Assembly (NCBI GenBank): GCA_941918925.1
Contig: OW799234.1
Location: 75,102,543-75,166,542, forward strand
From: Phyto melanocephala
Taxonomy: Eukaryota; Arthropoda; Insecta; Diptera; Rhinophoridae
Direction of reading: 5' to 3'
DNA length: 64,000 bases
Shown: positions 44,861 to 57,255 of the stretch, one piece after another
Numbering within the stretch: position 1 is the stretch's first letter
Layout of the letters: every line of letters begins with the position of its first letter
Notes under the pieces: generated by a model
What the model was told of the DNA's origin: nothing
The model's input: the letters and a program-made list of their open reading frames with translations, nothing else
Database searches by the model: none
Program-made: the position numbers and the translations under genes

Positions 44861-46370
44861 TAGCTCTCGTTTGCAGCTTAAAAACGATAAGATCGTTTAA
44901 GAGCATTTATCTGACATCTGACAAAAAATTGGCTGCTGTAGCGCTAGAATTCCGGCGAACTCCTTGTCCTTGACATCAAAGTGGGTCTCGAGCTTATTCG
45001 CATATATTCTTCCCTTCAGTTAATCCCTAAAAAAATTCTTGTATGATGACAAATCTGGCAAACACGCCTGTTAGTTAATTTTCGAATTTCTGCAAACTAT
45101 TCGCTTATCAAAAAAATTTACTTTAGAGTTTTATTGTGCCCTGAACAGTGTGGGCAGTCGTTCAAAACACATGAAACTGCATATTAGGAATGTTTTTAAA
45201 CAGGTAAAAGATAAAATAAACTGATGACGAGCCCGTTATCAGGACACTAATGAGCACTATGGTTGAATCTCAGAATGTCAAGTGCGTGAAAAAGCCGCAT
45301 GCAAATTTTCAACTTCTAGAGATAATTTGAATACCATCAAGGCATTATCAGAAACAAATAAGCGGACAAATTATACAAATACAAAATGAATAGTATCACC
45401 TTGGAAAATGTTAAGAACTCTCAGCGGTTCAAAAAAAGTCTGGGCGATGAAGGAACACATCAGATAATGGCGCAATATTAATGTCGGTAAGGCTTCAAAG
45501 ATACTATGAGGTGACCAAAATCTTGAAAAAGTGCAGGAGATTTCAAAATTAATTATACCAAGACCTAGGAGATTTACTAGTGTAATAAGAGATAATATGG
45601 AGATGAGAACTCATTTAGCTCGCATCTGACGAAGCAACTTGTAGAGTTTGCGAGAAGTAGGAGGAGACTTTGGAGCATTACCTTTGTCAATGTTCTGCGT
45701 TTGGGCGTATCAGACGCGAGACATTAAACGTAGATACTATGACGAAATTTAAATACCTATGAACTCGAAATTCCAAAGATAATACATTTAAGGAACTGGC
45801 ATATTGACCTATCCGGTATATTAACAGAATTGGGATTTTAGTTTCTATTAGGAAACTTCCTTTAGTTAGAGCACACCATATGTCAAGTGGGCATTAGTGT
45901 ATATCTGTCACGGGTTTGTGCTTTTAGTGCTTTTCTGTTTCAGCCTAACGTAAGCGCACAGCCAGAAAACAGAAAATCACATTCACTGCCAATCAAATGG
46001 TTCAGTTCTTGCAATCAAATTTTTCTTTTGTGGTTATAAAATCTCTATTGAAAGAATCATTTCGAAACGAAATTCTGTAGATATACCCGCAAAATTCTAC
46101 TATCACAACTAATCTATGCAATTGGCAACAATTGCAGTACTTACAACCGATACTGTTTTCTCTGTGTATAATTTACAGTACTGCTTATTAACGAATTTAA
46201 TTTCTGGTCAACAGTTTAACTGCAAAACTGAGACGTTGTCGATAACCATGTACACGATGATTATGAAGATAAACTTAGCAACGAAGTATTGCTTCAGAGA
46301 GCGAAATTCTGACATTAGAATGCCAACGATGGGCTCTTTGCGTTAGAATAATTAATCACTGACTTAAGTT
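44861..46370 (-). mobile_element. Mariner M2 remnant, split by a LINE tail
   Basis: The left part (44861 to about 45200) shares phrases with the M2 remnant at 53850-54690 (CTTATCAAA.A..TTTACT, then a CTGTG/TTGTG end). Its minus strand has traces resembling NWPAR...FF..G. The right part (about 46200-46350) shares AAACTTAGCAACGAA with 29604 and 54600. A LINE tail (45387-45965) separates the halves. It is strongly decayed, so the call rests on shared phrases, not a readable protein. Confidence 0.45.
45387..45965 (+). pseudogene. LINE ORF2 tail, second copy of the 7405 family
   Basis: It begins ATGAATAGTATCACCTTGG, aligning from its first codon with 7405, and continues with recognisable equivalents of the GKVTRTLWGD, LRTHLA and C-tail segments broken by stops and frame changes. 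The end TTTCAGCCTAACGTAA corresponds to TTTCAACCTAACCTAA in the other copy. Confidence 0.75.
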
Positions 46371-46415
46371 AAAAATTTATGTTAACATGTTGCTTGTTTA
46401 TTTGATTCTCTTAAT

Positions 46416-48583
46416 TATACCCGCCACCAAAAAAATGGTGGAGGTATATTCATTTTGTCATTCCGTTTGTAACACATCGAAATATCCATTTTAGACCCCA
46501 TAAAGTATATATGTATATTCTGAATAAGGATTTGACTTGATGACGATCTAGCTAAGTCCATCCGTCTGTCCGTCTGTTCGTATGTTGAAAGCACGATAGA
46601 GGTCGCACCGAAAATGCTAGGGGGCTCAAATTTTGCCAGAATCTTTCTTATAGACAAGGTTTGTTTGGTATTGAAAATCGGCTATATCGGAATATTAGGA
46701 AGTGAGTTATAGCTCGAAAAGCAAGAGTAGGTCGAAAAAACCGTGTCCTTCGAACATCGAATAAAATAAATTGTGTCCAAACGCATTAACATAGACTCAT
46801 GAAACTTCAAATATATATTTCCTGAGTAAACGCAATATTTTTCCCCGCAAATAATCTAAATCTATGCATTAGGAAAGGAGTTATCGATCAAAATGTACGA
46901 AAATTTATAACGCAGTGTATTTTTCGGTATATTTAAAAACAAAAACGTCATAAAAGCAACAAAATTGGATGTACGACTCTGAAATCTCACACACTTTGCT
47001 TTTTGGTGACACGCTTTCTTTTAACGGCAAATCAATGTGCCACGCCCACTTTTACGCCCACCTCCCATATAACGTTTTACCCAAAATTCATACAATTTCT
47101 TTATTAATATAAATTTTGGAATAATAAAGGACTATATTAAAATATCTAAGTTGTACTCATTAGCAAAAACAACTTTGACACGATTACTATAACGCCCACT
47201 TTTCACGTTATCTACCGTTAATGAAATTTAAAAGCTCATAAAACCGCTAAAATTAAAGGTATGATGACAAAATTTGTCATGTGCATCCTTTTAGTCAGTG
47301 TCATAACTGTGCCAGAAAATTGAGGTGCCACGCCCACTTGTACGCCCACCTCCCATAAAACGTTTTACCTAAAATGCATATAATTTCTCTATTAATAAAG
47401 ATTTTGGAATAATAAAGGGTTATATTGAAACACCTAAGTTGTACTCATTAGCAAAAACAACTTTGACACGCCTACTATAACGCCCACTTTTCACGTTATC
47501 TACCGTTAATGAAATTTAAAAGCTCATATAACTGCCAAAATTAGAGGTATGATGATCAAATTTGCTACGTATATCCTTCTTATCAATGTTATTGTTGTGC
47601 CAAAAAGTTTAGGTGACACGCCCACTTTAGCGCCTACCTCCCATATAACGGTTTATCTTAAATTCCTGTAATTTCTCTATTGACAAGGTTTTTGGGAAAA
47701 TAAAGGACTATATAGAAATATCTAAGTTATATTTATTAGCAAAAACTTTACTGACACGCCTATTTTAACGCCCACTTTCACTAAAAGACTAAATTTAGGA
47801 AAACATTTTACTATCATATCGAAGTTATTAAGGGTGGTTAAATTTTAGGGGCCGATGTTGATTTTAAATAAAACACAAATTATTTAGGAAATTATTATTA
47901 TTCCTTTTTGTAATGATAATATTTGTATGGTTAAATTATGTATTTAACAAAATATCTGCCAAATAAACATTCTTGGCATCACTCCTCTATCTGGTCCAAA
48001 TTTTCAATGACAATGTTGATGCTCAATTGTTGGGCATGACGACGAGTCGAGATTGACTGCTCTTTTCCCACACTATCGCAAAAAACAGCAATGGTTCCCA
48101 TTCCACGAACTAAGAAGGCATTCACAGATTTTCTAACATTTTATAGAGACCTGTTTTGCAGAAATTTAAATATTTTTTACAATTCTCCCGATTGTGGACG
48201 AATTTGAATAGTTATGTTGATCAAAAGAATTACGAAGTGCACAAAAGGCATTTTGATTTGAACGCCCATTTTTATAAAAAACCTGAATAAGTTTAAAGCG
48301 TTGCTCATTTGCGTATCTTTCCTCGGATCAAATTGAGTAAGTTTGAGATTGAGAAATGTCAAATGAAATGCAGAAAACAAATTTAAAGACTAGGTGTAGT
48401 TCACCTTCAACATGGGCCCTTAAAATTTAACCACCCTCTACAAAGAAAGTGATACATATTTTATTATAAAGAGATTATTCCATAGCGATTAACAAAATAA
48501 TAAATATTGTGCTTTAAATGTACATAAAATTGGTGGTGGGTATAAAAGATTCGGCACAGCCGAATATAGTGCTCTTACTTGTT
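46416..48583 (-). mobile_element. DINE-1-like family A, near full length, with mariner
   Basis: It starts TATACCCGCCACCAAAAAAA, then CATTCCGTTTGTAACACATC, TTAGACCCCATAAAGTATAT and a TCCGTCTGTCCGTCTG microsatellite. Three core repeats follow with ACGCCCACTTTTACGCCCAC and CTCCCATATAACG. It ends GGTGGTGGGTATAAAAGATT and the hairpin TTCGGCACAGCCGAA (48550-48564), then ATAGTGCTCTTACTTG. A mariner remnant (47831-48438) sits at the same internal place as in the 10155-12578 copy. Confidence 0.75.
47831..48438 (-). mobile_element. Mariner remnant inside family A, both ends present
   Basis: The inverted repeats are AGGGTGGTTAAATTTTAGGG at left and CCCTTAAAATTTAACCACCC at right, flanked by TTA and TA. 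The transposase is internally deleted; the minus strand retains the start region up to an NEQR-like word and parts of the following helix-turn-helix. It is the best-bounded copy of this mariner in the window. Confidence 0.75.
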
Positions 48584-51163
48584 TTATATTCTAAAGTGCG
48601 AAAATAAAGGCATTTGAACGTAACAGAAATTTTAAAATTCCCTATAAACAGTGAACTCAAACATTCGAAAATTTCGATCGTAAAAAAAGCCGGAAATCGC
48701 CCCCAGGTGTTATTTCTATAATCTGAGTAAAAATAATTTATTAATGAAAAATTTATCAAATATTTATTTAAACGCCATGGTGACTTTTGCTCAACCCTGT
48801 ATTGGAAAACCTTCGCATACCTGTAGGTATATTTGTTAGTGAATACTATTTACAGTTTTTTTTAATCTACTGTCAAAGAGAAAAAAAACACAATTTTTTT
48901 TTTTTGTATATTTTACGTAAGTCTGTCATTTGTGCACAAAATTACGCTGTCAACTTGTGCTACACAACAATTTGCATGTTAAACGATTTACGATTTCGAC
49001 AATGAGAATGATAATTGGTTTGATAAGAAACATGCAGCCATGCACAGGCAACAAATATTTTAGCATGGAATGGTCATCAGTATTAAATGAGCGTCTGAAG
49101 ACACATTTAATTTTCTTAGCAATTTTCTTGAATCAACTTGATAGAGGAGTAGAGTAGAAAAAGTTAATTAGTTACTAGCAGTGTTGCCATGGCCAAGATA
49201 TTTGTGTCAATCAAATCTATGAAGTGGAAAATTAACACGTTGAAACAACTTACCAAAAGCTTATTTTTTCTTGAAGTCCAAATTTATTCAAATTTAAATT
49301 TTATTTCGTGTTGCTCGATTAAACAACAACTAATCGATATAAACTTGATTCTCATTATAAATTCTGCTCTATAAAATAAATTTTGTATAAAAAAGGGCTT
49401 TTGCTCCCACCTTGTATTAGCAAGTGCAAATCAGATTATGATAAATAGATTTGATGAAATGCTGAAAACGTTTAGCCCATAATAACATGCAACAAATATT
49501 TTCTTGTAATTTTTTCAACTTTGATGTGAACTTCGATTTATGTCATGTTTGCGTATGTATACTATTAGTAAATAACAAAATAAAGTCTAAATATTTATTT
49601 TAACCTTAAACATTTAGTGGATTTGTAAGGTTTTTTAAAATACTTACTGCAATACTTCTCACATATTTTTAAAATAAATATTTCGAGTTAAATAATCTTT
49701 TAAGCTTTCGTTACAAAAAAATAAAAAAATAAAAAATGATGAAAATAACACACAAGAGCCAACGTCTATTTACTCAAGAAAAATATAAAAAAATTTTGCT
49801 TAAAGCAACCCAAAATATCAACGTCAAGTATTAAAATAAAAAAAGAAATATTTTTTCTTTTTGTGTTTTTCTGTTGCTCTGTTAATTTATCTTAATAGTG
49901 TAGATTCTGATTTGAAAAGCTTTAATGAAGAAAAGAAGCTTTTCTGCGTTGAAAGCAAGTGCACTTAAAATAAATAGAGTTTCTTTTTTTAAAGGTCCAT
50001 GGAGACTGAATTCTTGTTTTTTTTTTAAGACGAGCAAGGCAAACAAAAGCCTTAATGTTTGATGTTTATTTTAGCTCAATTTAATTTAAACAATGGAATT
50101 CTATTTACTTTTGGCTTTTAACAATTTTAGTAGAAAATGTGTCCTTTTGTGGAAGAAAATAAATTAACAAAAACTCTTTTCATTGACAAGAGGTTATTGC
50201 ACAATCATACATTTTTATAATTTAGCAATATCTTAAAGAAATCAATAAGCACTCAATACATTTTGCATAAATTTGGTATTAAAGCTTTCAAGGCATATTC
50301 ATAAGGCATATGCATCGCGGCAACAAACACAACAAATAAAAAACACATACATTTTGTTTTTGTATAAATGTCTGCATTCGTCACACAATTTTTTATTTTT
50401 TCGTTAATATTAAAATTTTTTAAGAAACTTCAATTGAAATACTTTGGGTTAGTATTTTAATTTTCCGTGTTTGTTTGGCAAATGAAAATGGAAGTGATTT
50501 AGGGGTCAAGCTATAAAGGAGATATAATTGTAATCACTCAATTAGAATGATTATAATTATGGGTTTATGCGCACAAAAAAAAAGAAGAATTATTATGTCT
50601 TTTTCTTTTATTACTAATGGCAAGAAATGAGATGCTTATACCCTTTTCGGACAGATATTTTCAATTCTTTCAAATTAGTGTTGATTGAGCAATTAAAGTA
50701 AGTGTTCACACATACTCAATTTATCTTACACCATTAGCATTTGACAGCTGTAAAAATACATTGTTTTTATATCAAATCAAATAATGCTGCTTCACTGGCC
50801 TCAGTCGATGCCAGCCTTTTCCTCTTCAGTTTTTTTTCCAGTTTCTACAGTTTCTACATTAATCAATTAGTTTTTTATTTTTAATTCAATTATTTACTTT
50901 AAATTTAAATATATTACTTTTCATAAAATATTTACTTTTATCTAGGATATTCTCCAAATAAAATTTGTGTTTGTTGGCTGTTGGAATTAAGCTGGTATAT
51001 ATGAATTTCACTGGTCCTTATGCCAGATCATCAGTAGACCTTTAAACCACAAAATTTATGAAAAAGTTTAAAATTATTACAAGCTTTATTTAAAATTTTC
51101 ATAAACAATATGAGCATTTTAAATAAATCAAGAAACAAAATCTAAAAAACAACCAACAAACAA
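48584..51163. other. Gene-free; two mariner M2-type right repeats
   Basis: ATGGTGACTTTTGCTCAACC then CTGTA (48777-48801) and GGGCTTTTGCTCCCACC then TTGTA (49395-49416) both resemble the reverse of the M2 terminal repeat at 28982. No matching left ends or coding were found. The rest of the interval shows nothing recognisable. Confidence 0.5.
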
Positions 51164-52295
51164 GGTTTGTTTGGTATTGAAAATGGACTAAAGCGGAATA
51201 TTAGGAAGAGAGTTATAGCTCCTAAAGCATCGTAAAACATCGAATAAAATGGAATTGTCTCCAAACGCATTAAAGTAGAGTCATGAAACTCCAAATATAT
51301 ATTTCCTGAGTAAAAACAATATTTTTCCTTGAAAATTATCTAATTATCTATGCATTAAAAAAGGAGTTATCGATCAAAATGTACGAAAATTTATGCCGCA
51401 CAGTGTATTTTTCGGTATATTTAAAAACAAGAACCTCATACAATCAACAAAATTGGATGTACAGTTGTAAAATTTTGCAAGCATGGCTCTTTGGTCAAAT
51501 GCTTTGTTCTAAAGGAATATAAATGTGACACGCCTACTTTTACGCCCACCTCCCATATAACGTTTTATCTAAAATTCATATAATTTCTCTACGAATAAAG
51601 ATTTTGCAATAATAAAGGACTGTAAGTTGCATTCATTAGTAGAAACAACTTCAACACGACTACTTTAACGCCCACTTTCATCGAAGGACTAAATTTACGA
51701 AAACATTTTACTAGCATATCGAAGTAAGACAAAGAAAGTGATAGATATTTTAGTAAAAAGAAATTATTGCATAGCGATTACTGTTAATAACAAACAAATA
51801 CATTTTGTGCTATAAATTGGGTTATTTTCCGGGAATTTGAGTTATTTAATCTTCGTGAATTCTCGGGATTATTTTTCGCAATCCCGGGAAATAAAAAGGT
51901 AGCTACGATTCGAAAGCAGATGTTTATATTGTTTATATTGAAATTGAATTCTAATGATTTTATATTTGATCTCATAGCTGAAGTACCTGTATTTTTCTTT
52001 TTGTGCTCATATATGATCTCGTATCTAGAAAATAATATTTTTTTTTAATAAAAATATTTTAACTCAATTTATATTTTAAATTCAAGTTTCTTTATTAATT
52101 TTTATAGTTTCGAGGTGTTTCTTTTACATTATAAACTATTTTATGCTTTTTAATAAAAAGTTTTTTTTAATTAAAAACCCGGGATCCGGGACAAAAATTT
52201 TTGGAAAAAACCCCAGCTATAAAAGAACGTTTAATTGGTGGTGGGTATAAAAGATTCAGCACAGCCCAATATAGTGCTCTTACTTGTTTTAATTC
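51164..52295 (-). mobile_element. DINE-1-like family A copy, split by a hAT element, no mariner
   Basis: It opens CAAGGTTTGTTTGGTATTGA (an internal start, so one end is truncated), with ACGCCCACCTCCCATATAAC, ATCGAAGTAAGACAAAGAAA at the mariner site (empty) and the 3' end GGTGGTGGGTATAAAAGATT plus TTCAGCACAGCCCAA (hairpin, decayed) after the hAT insertion 51817-52215. Confidence 0.65.
51817..52215. mobile_element. hAT-type MITE, 399 bp, 8-bp duplication
   Basis: It is flanked by an exact 8-bp duplication GCTATAAA (51809-51816 and 52216-52223). The ends are TTGGGTTATTTTCC and, reversed, TGGGGTTTTTTCC. The interior has CCCGGG and CCGGGATCCGGG words near the ends. There is no coding. The surrounding family A sequence joins properly if the insert is removed. 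Confidence 0.75.
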
Positions 52296-52341
52296 AGAGT
52301 TAATTTCAGATTGTAAAATAAAAAAAAAAAAAAATTTTTTT

Positions 52342-53700
52342 GCACTAACCCGTTTTCTCCTAGCGTCGTCATATGACGACGAAAATATTGACAGCTTCAA
52401 TTAATTGTGGAATATTTAAAATCTGTCAGAGAAAATTAAATAAAAGCACATGTCTTGCACATAAATTCTTTTTTCATATAAAATTTAGTTCGAAGTTGTG
52501 GTGCAAACGATTCGTGCTCAGCAAGTTTTTTATTTTAATCGTTTTTTAAAAAAATTAAGAATTCTGAGTTCAGCTGAAAGATAAGTAGTTAAAACATAGT
52601 AGATTGTATTTATGTAAATTTTAAGTTATATAAGTTGAAAAATTACATTTTAAGACAAGTTTTTTTTAAGAGCCGCTTTCGAGTTGTAAAAAGAACTTTT
52701 GTGTTTTGAGAATATATTTGGTTGTCATCATATGACGACACTATGGTGAAATGAGTACTTCCTATTATTTTTTATTTTCTTGTTTTTGAATATTTTTTAC
52801 AGTAAGTGTTTTAGCGTAGGAGAAATTGTGGATATCTTGGAGACAGAAGGTGAGTCAAACGATCAATACTCTATCTCGTAATCAATTTCTGGCACCTGCT
52901 GAAATAATATATGATAGACAACATTCCATAGACTTCAAAAGAAAAAAGTGCAAGGAAAGAAACAAAATGTAATTATTTGGAAACTAGGAGGAAAAACTTC
53001 ACAAATTCGAGAATTTTGTCCATCTGTTAATCAATACAATGACAGCATGACATCTGTTCAGAACTTTGAGCTTTTTTGACAATGAATTAATAGAGCTTAT
53101 TATCGCCCAAACTACTGAATATTGTTTGTCTAAAAATTGGCAAGATGTGAAGTTGAGCAAAAGGGAAGTAAGAAATTTTTTTTGAATTTTAATCGTTTCT
53201 GGATATAGTCCGTTGTCTAGTAAAGCAATGTATTGGAGCAATGGCGATGATTTACGAAATTATGCTATATACAATGCAATGCGTAGAAATAGATTTGATA
53301 CTATGAAATCGTTGCATTTTCAGTCGAATGCTAACTTGGATAAGACTGATAAGTTCTGCAAATTACGTCCACTTATTTCTCATCTTCAGAAAGCGTTTAT
53401 GAAACATTTTCAACCAACCGAGTCAGGGTCACATGATGAAGCAATGGTGGAGTATTTCGCGAAACATGGTTGTAAACAAGCCATACGAAACAAACCTATT
53501 CGTTTTGGCTACAAAATTCGATTGCTTCACTCCTTTTCACCAAACTTCATGAATAAAATATTTTCACTTTTTATTTTTTTATTGTTAAAAAAGACTAATG
53601 AATTAAACAGGAAATAAATGTTTTAAAGCCAAAATCATTTCGACTTTTTTTAGTTACATTGTATCTATATTTTGCTAGCGTCGTCATATGACGACATCCC
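52342..53700 (+). mobile_element. piggyBac-like element with palindromic subterminal repeats
   Basis: It holds a piggyBac-type transposase pseudogene (52823-53617). The perfect 16-bp palindrome GTCGTCATATGACGAC lies at 52364-52379 and 53681-53696, both times preceded by TAGC, and a variant (GTTGTCATCATATGACGAC) at 52723-52741. Exact termini and a TTAA duplication could not be fixed; AACCCG near 52346 is a candidate left end. Confidence 0.6.
52823..53617 (+). pseudogene. piggyBac-like transposase, N-terminal and first catalytic part
   Basis: Broken coding starts near EIVDILETEG (52822). A mostly open segment (53078 on) reads FDNELIELIIAQTTEYCLSK, NWQDVKLSKREVRNF, one stop (53187), then ILIVSGYSPLSSKAMYWSN. 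An open frame continues with LRPLISHLQKAFMKHF, SGSHDEAMVEYFAKHG and NKPIRFGYK. SxDE.MV.Y.G..G.KQ..R.KPIRFG.K is the DDE block with the first catalytic Asp of piggyBac enzymes. The remaining catalytic residues and Cys-rich C-terminus are missing. Confidence 0.8.
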
Positions 53701-53849
53701 TTTTCTCGAAATCTGAACCAAATAAGCCAATACTTTATATAAATATGTGTTAAGGGCATACTAAATATGCAGCAGATTAAATATTACAAAAATTCGGACG
53801 CCTATTTTAAAAACCGGGAGAAGTCGGGCTAAGTATGGAAAATATTTTC

Positions 53850-54690
53850 CCTTAAATTACGTCCATATCAACATTTCTTTTTTTTTCAAAATTTGTGACT
53901 GTGATGCTTGAAGTTCTATAATAATTATTGGACCCGAGTTCAATAAATGTCTCAGTACAATTCAAGTATATTTGTTCCTTAAAAAAAAGCAAATGAAAGT
54001 CCGATGCTGATAAATTTGGCAAAAGCGCTGGCCAAATAATTAACGGGTTTCTTAAAATTATTTGCTTATCAAAGATTTTACTAAGAAGCCCCACTGTGTA
54101 TTTGTCAGTGGTTCTATTCAACTCAAACTAAATTTTTAGATCCTTTTTCAAGAGCAGAACGTAAAAACTGTTTTATCATTAACCAATATCGATCTCTATT
54201 CACCGTTAGAACGCTTTCATCTTGATTTTTTTAAAAATAAGACCCAATGATTTTTCAAGATGTAATGTCACACCATCCTGTACACCTAAAGGGGTGCAAC
54301 TGGCTTTTGAAATTTTAAAATTCCAGAAAAGAGTTTGTTTTATTTCTAGCCAAATGTTGAAATTTAATTGCAAGTTGCCGATAACATGCGGGTTTTTTGG
54401 TTCACCTTATATGGAAATAAAAGTATATCAGCATAGTATATAGCATAGCATTCCTAGCTGAGTAGAACACCTTCTTTTACATGTTTTTGGTGTTTTATTA
54501 ACACTTTCCCCTACACGTACAATATTTTCAGCGGTGTAAATTAAACATGGTCTACTGGTTTAAGGCAAGTCTCTAACGGTGTCCTTTTGCTCCCAACGAT
54601 AAACTTAGCAAAGAATCAATGATTAAGAGGGCAAAGTTCTGACGTTAAAGTGTCGCTCATAAGCTACATGCGTTAAATAAATTGACAACT
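53850..54690 (-). pseudogene. Mariner M2 transposase remnant
   Basis: The minus strand carries FDKQIILRNPLIIWPALLPN then LSASDFHLLFFKEQIY, matching the mariner block W.ARSPNL...DF.L, with the third catalytic Asp kept. Upstream, 54580-54680 (ACTTAGCAAAGAATCAATGA) matches the N-terminal region of the 28982 copy. Phrase order agrees with the other two M2 remnants. It is heavily mutated. Confidence 0.6.
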
Positions 54691-54840
54691 GATTTAAAAG
54701 TTATAGTTCAATTACTATAGTTCTTTGTTCTATATATAATCGGAAATGTTGTTAAAAGTTATTAAATTTTATAAAATTGAATTTTTATTTTGTCGAACTT
54801 TTCTGTTTAAACTAATATTTTAAAATTTTTTTTGAACCAA

Positions 54841-54944
54841 GCTTGAGTACATATTAACATTCTTTATTGTTACAAAGAATTTTTTAATTGTGACAAATGA
54901 ATGAATTCTTTGTAACAATAAAGAATGTTAATATGAACTCAAGC
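54841..54944. repeat. Long hairpin: 41-bp inverted repeat, 22-nt loop
   Basis: Arms 54841-54881 and 54904-54944 pair with a single mismatch; the left arm begins GCTTGAGTACATATTAACAT. The pairing continues imperfectly outward through A/T-rich flanks. It lies just 5' of the LINE at 55169. Confidence 0.85.
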
Positions 54945-55168
54945 CTGATAAAAAAAAAATTTTATATATTTTTTTATCTACAAGATCCAATGGTGAATTT
55001 TGGCCCACCGTATACGATGATGAAATTTTGCCTTAAAGCAATCACATCACACAACTATTTTTGCGTCCTCCTTCTCCTCCTTTATAATTATTCTTTTAAT
55101 CTTATGTTTAAATTCTTATAAAAACGAGAAATTAAATATTCCTTTAAATACACAGATTAGTGAACTAA

Positions 55169-56251
55169 TGTTATGCAAAATTAATAAGAAATACGGGCTG
55201 GAGTAACATCTTTCCTGCTCATTTAAACAACAGCTCGGATGTTGATGTGATGGTTTCTATATTTTATAATAAAATTTACGCCTTTTTTGATATTTGTGTA
55301 CCCAAACAATCTGTTTATACTCCAGTTGGCCCACCATGGAACTCTAAACAGCTTACTAGGCTAAAAAATTTAAAGAATAAAAATTATAAAAAATTCATAA
55401 AGTCTGGATCATTTATTGATTACAGAAAATATTCTGTCAGTCGTTCAGAATATAATCTGTTGAATCACGCTTTATATAATCAATACATAAATAAGGTGAA
55501 AAACAATTTCGTTCGTGACCCTAACTCGTTCTTTTCATTTGTCAATTCTAAAAAAAAATCTAATGGATACCCACCTGTTATGAAATTTCGTCGCCAAGAA
55601 TCTGGAGATTCTAAGGTCATATGTGATATGTTTGCCGATTTTTTTGCCACAACTTACTCTGATGCTGCATACGATGATAGTAATGGTTATCCCTATGTGC
55701 TCTCATCTAATCAGTCAATCTCTTTTCCTACTTTTAATAGCAATGATATTTTGCTTAACCTAAAAAGTTTAAAGATGTCTTTTAGTCATGGTCCTGATCT
55801 TGTTCCAACATGTATTTTAAATCAATGTGCAGAATCATTAGTTATGCCATTAACTTTTATGTTCAATGCTTCGATTATATGTGGTTATTTTCCTGTATTA
55901 TGGAAAGCTTCGTATATTAAACCTTTATTTAAATCTGGTAATAAATCGGATATAACGAACTATAGAGGAATTGCCAAATTAAGTGCTATACCAAAACTCT
56001 TTGAAAAACTAGTTACGGATTTCTTCTGCCATCACACCTCGTCGTTAATGGCAGCATGCCAGCATGGTTTTAGAAAAGGCTGTTCAACCACAACCAATGT
56101 ACTTCATTTAACAACTTTAGTTAATTTTGCATTTACACAAAAGAAACAAACTGATGCTGTTTATACTGACTTTAGTAAAGCGTTTGATAAATTAACCATC
56201 AACTTCTTCTTACTAAATTGGATTTATTGGGTTTATCCCGTAGAAGTTTAA
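55169..56251 (+). pseudogene. LINE reverse transcriptase, first half (fingers)
   Basis: It is open from 55169, with no ATG start of its own expected. It contains the pre-RT region (KIYAFFDICVPK, PPWNSKQLTRLKNLK), then reverse-transcriptase blocks: KSLKMSFSHGPDLVPTCIL, WKASYIKPLFKSGNKSDITN, YRGIAKLSAIPKLFEKLV, QHGFRKGCSTTTNV and the first catalytic motif YTDFSKAFDK (Asp of block A). After this, reading leaves the frame: a single-base loss close to 56190, in the AAA run after the block A codons, moves the continuation to the next frame. Confidence 0.85.
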
Positions 56252-57255
56252 GCTGGTTAGGTTCTTATTTAATTGGCAGAAGGCAAAAAGTACAATTCAA
56301 TAATTGTATATCTAAGTACATTTATGTTTCGTCCGGTGTTCCTCAAGGCAGTCATCTTGGTCCACTTTTATTTTCGCTGTTTATTAATGATCTGCCCAAC
56401 GTTATCAACTTCACTAATATATTGATGTATGCTGACGATGTAAAAATTTTCTATTCTTTTAATTGCTTTACTGATCATCTTTATCTTCAATCGGATCTTA
56501 ATAACTTTTTTTTATGGTGTAATCATAATATGATGGAGCTGAATCTAATGAAATGCAAATGCATGCGTTTTTATAGAAATAACTGTATTGCTGTTAATTA
56601 TAATTTGGGTGGTCATCAACTGGAGTTGGTTGACTCGTTTCTTGATCTTGGAGTCTTACTGGATCCTAAATTAAACTTTGTTTCTCATATTACATTAACT
56701 ATAAATAAAGCTCGAGGTGTTCTAGGCTTTATTAAGCGTTGGGCTAAAGAATTCACTGATCCATACACAACGAAGCAACTTTACGTATCACTCGTTAGGC
56801 CTATCCTAGAATATGGGTCAATCATTTGGGATCCATATTATAACATTCATAATTCTCGTATTGAATCTGTCCAAAAACAATTTTTATTATTCTGTTTACG
56901 TGATCTTCATTGGAGTTACTCGACAAACTTTCCTTCCTATGCTAGTAGACTGGCACTAATAAAACTACCATCGCTCAAAAGTCGTCGTACAATGTTAAAT
57001 GTATCTTTTATGGTTAATCTTATTAATGGTAATGTTTGTTGTGAATTTCTGTTAAATTCTGTTAAATTTAATATACCTTGTCGCAATACGCGTCATTATA
57101 ATCTGCTTTCTGTAAAATTTTGTAGAGTAAATTATGCTATTGCTGATCCTTTTTCAAGGCTATGTAGGCAATGTAATTCTTTGTCACAATTTGTAGATTT
57201 TTCTTTATGTTTAAATTCCATAAAGCATAAAATTATTGTGTTTCTTAATTCGTAA
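56193..57255 (+). pseudogene. LINE reverse transcriptase, second half with YADD
   Basis: In the shifted frame the product continues KLDLLGLSRRSLSWLGSYL, SSGVPQGSHLGPLLFSLFIN, then MYADDVKIFYS (catalytic YADD), WCNHNMMELNLMKCK, FLDLGVLLDPKLNFVSHI and the thumb YVSLVRPILEYGSIIWDPY, ending FLNS. Block order and spacing are normal. There is no RNase H domain after the thumb, fitting CR1/Jockey-type elements. The frame break is the only obvious lesion in about 690 codons. Confidence 0.85.
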
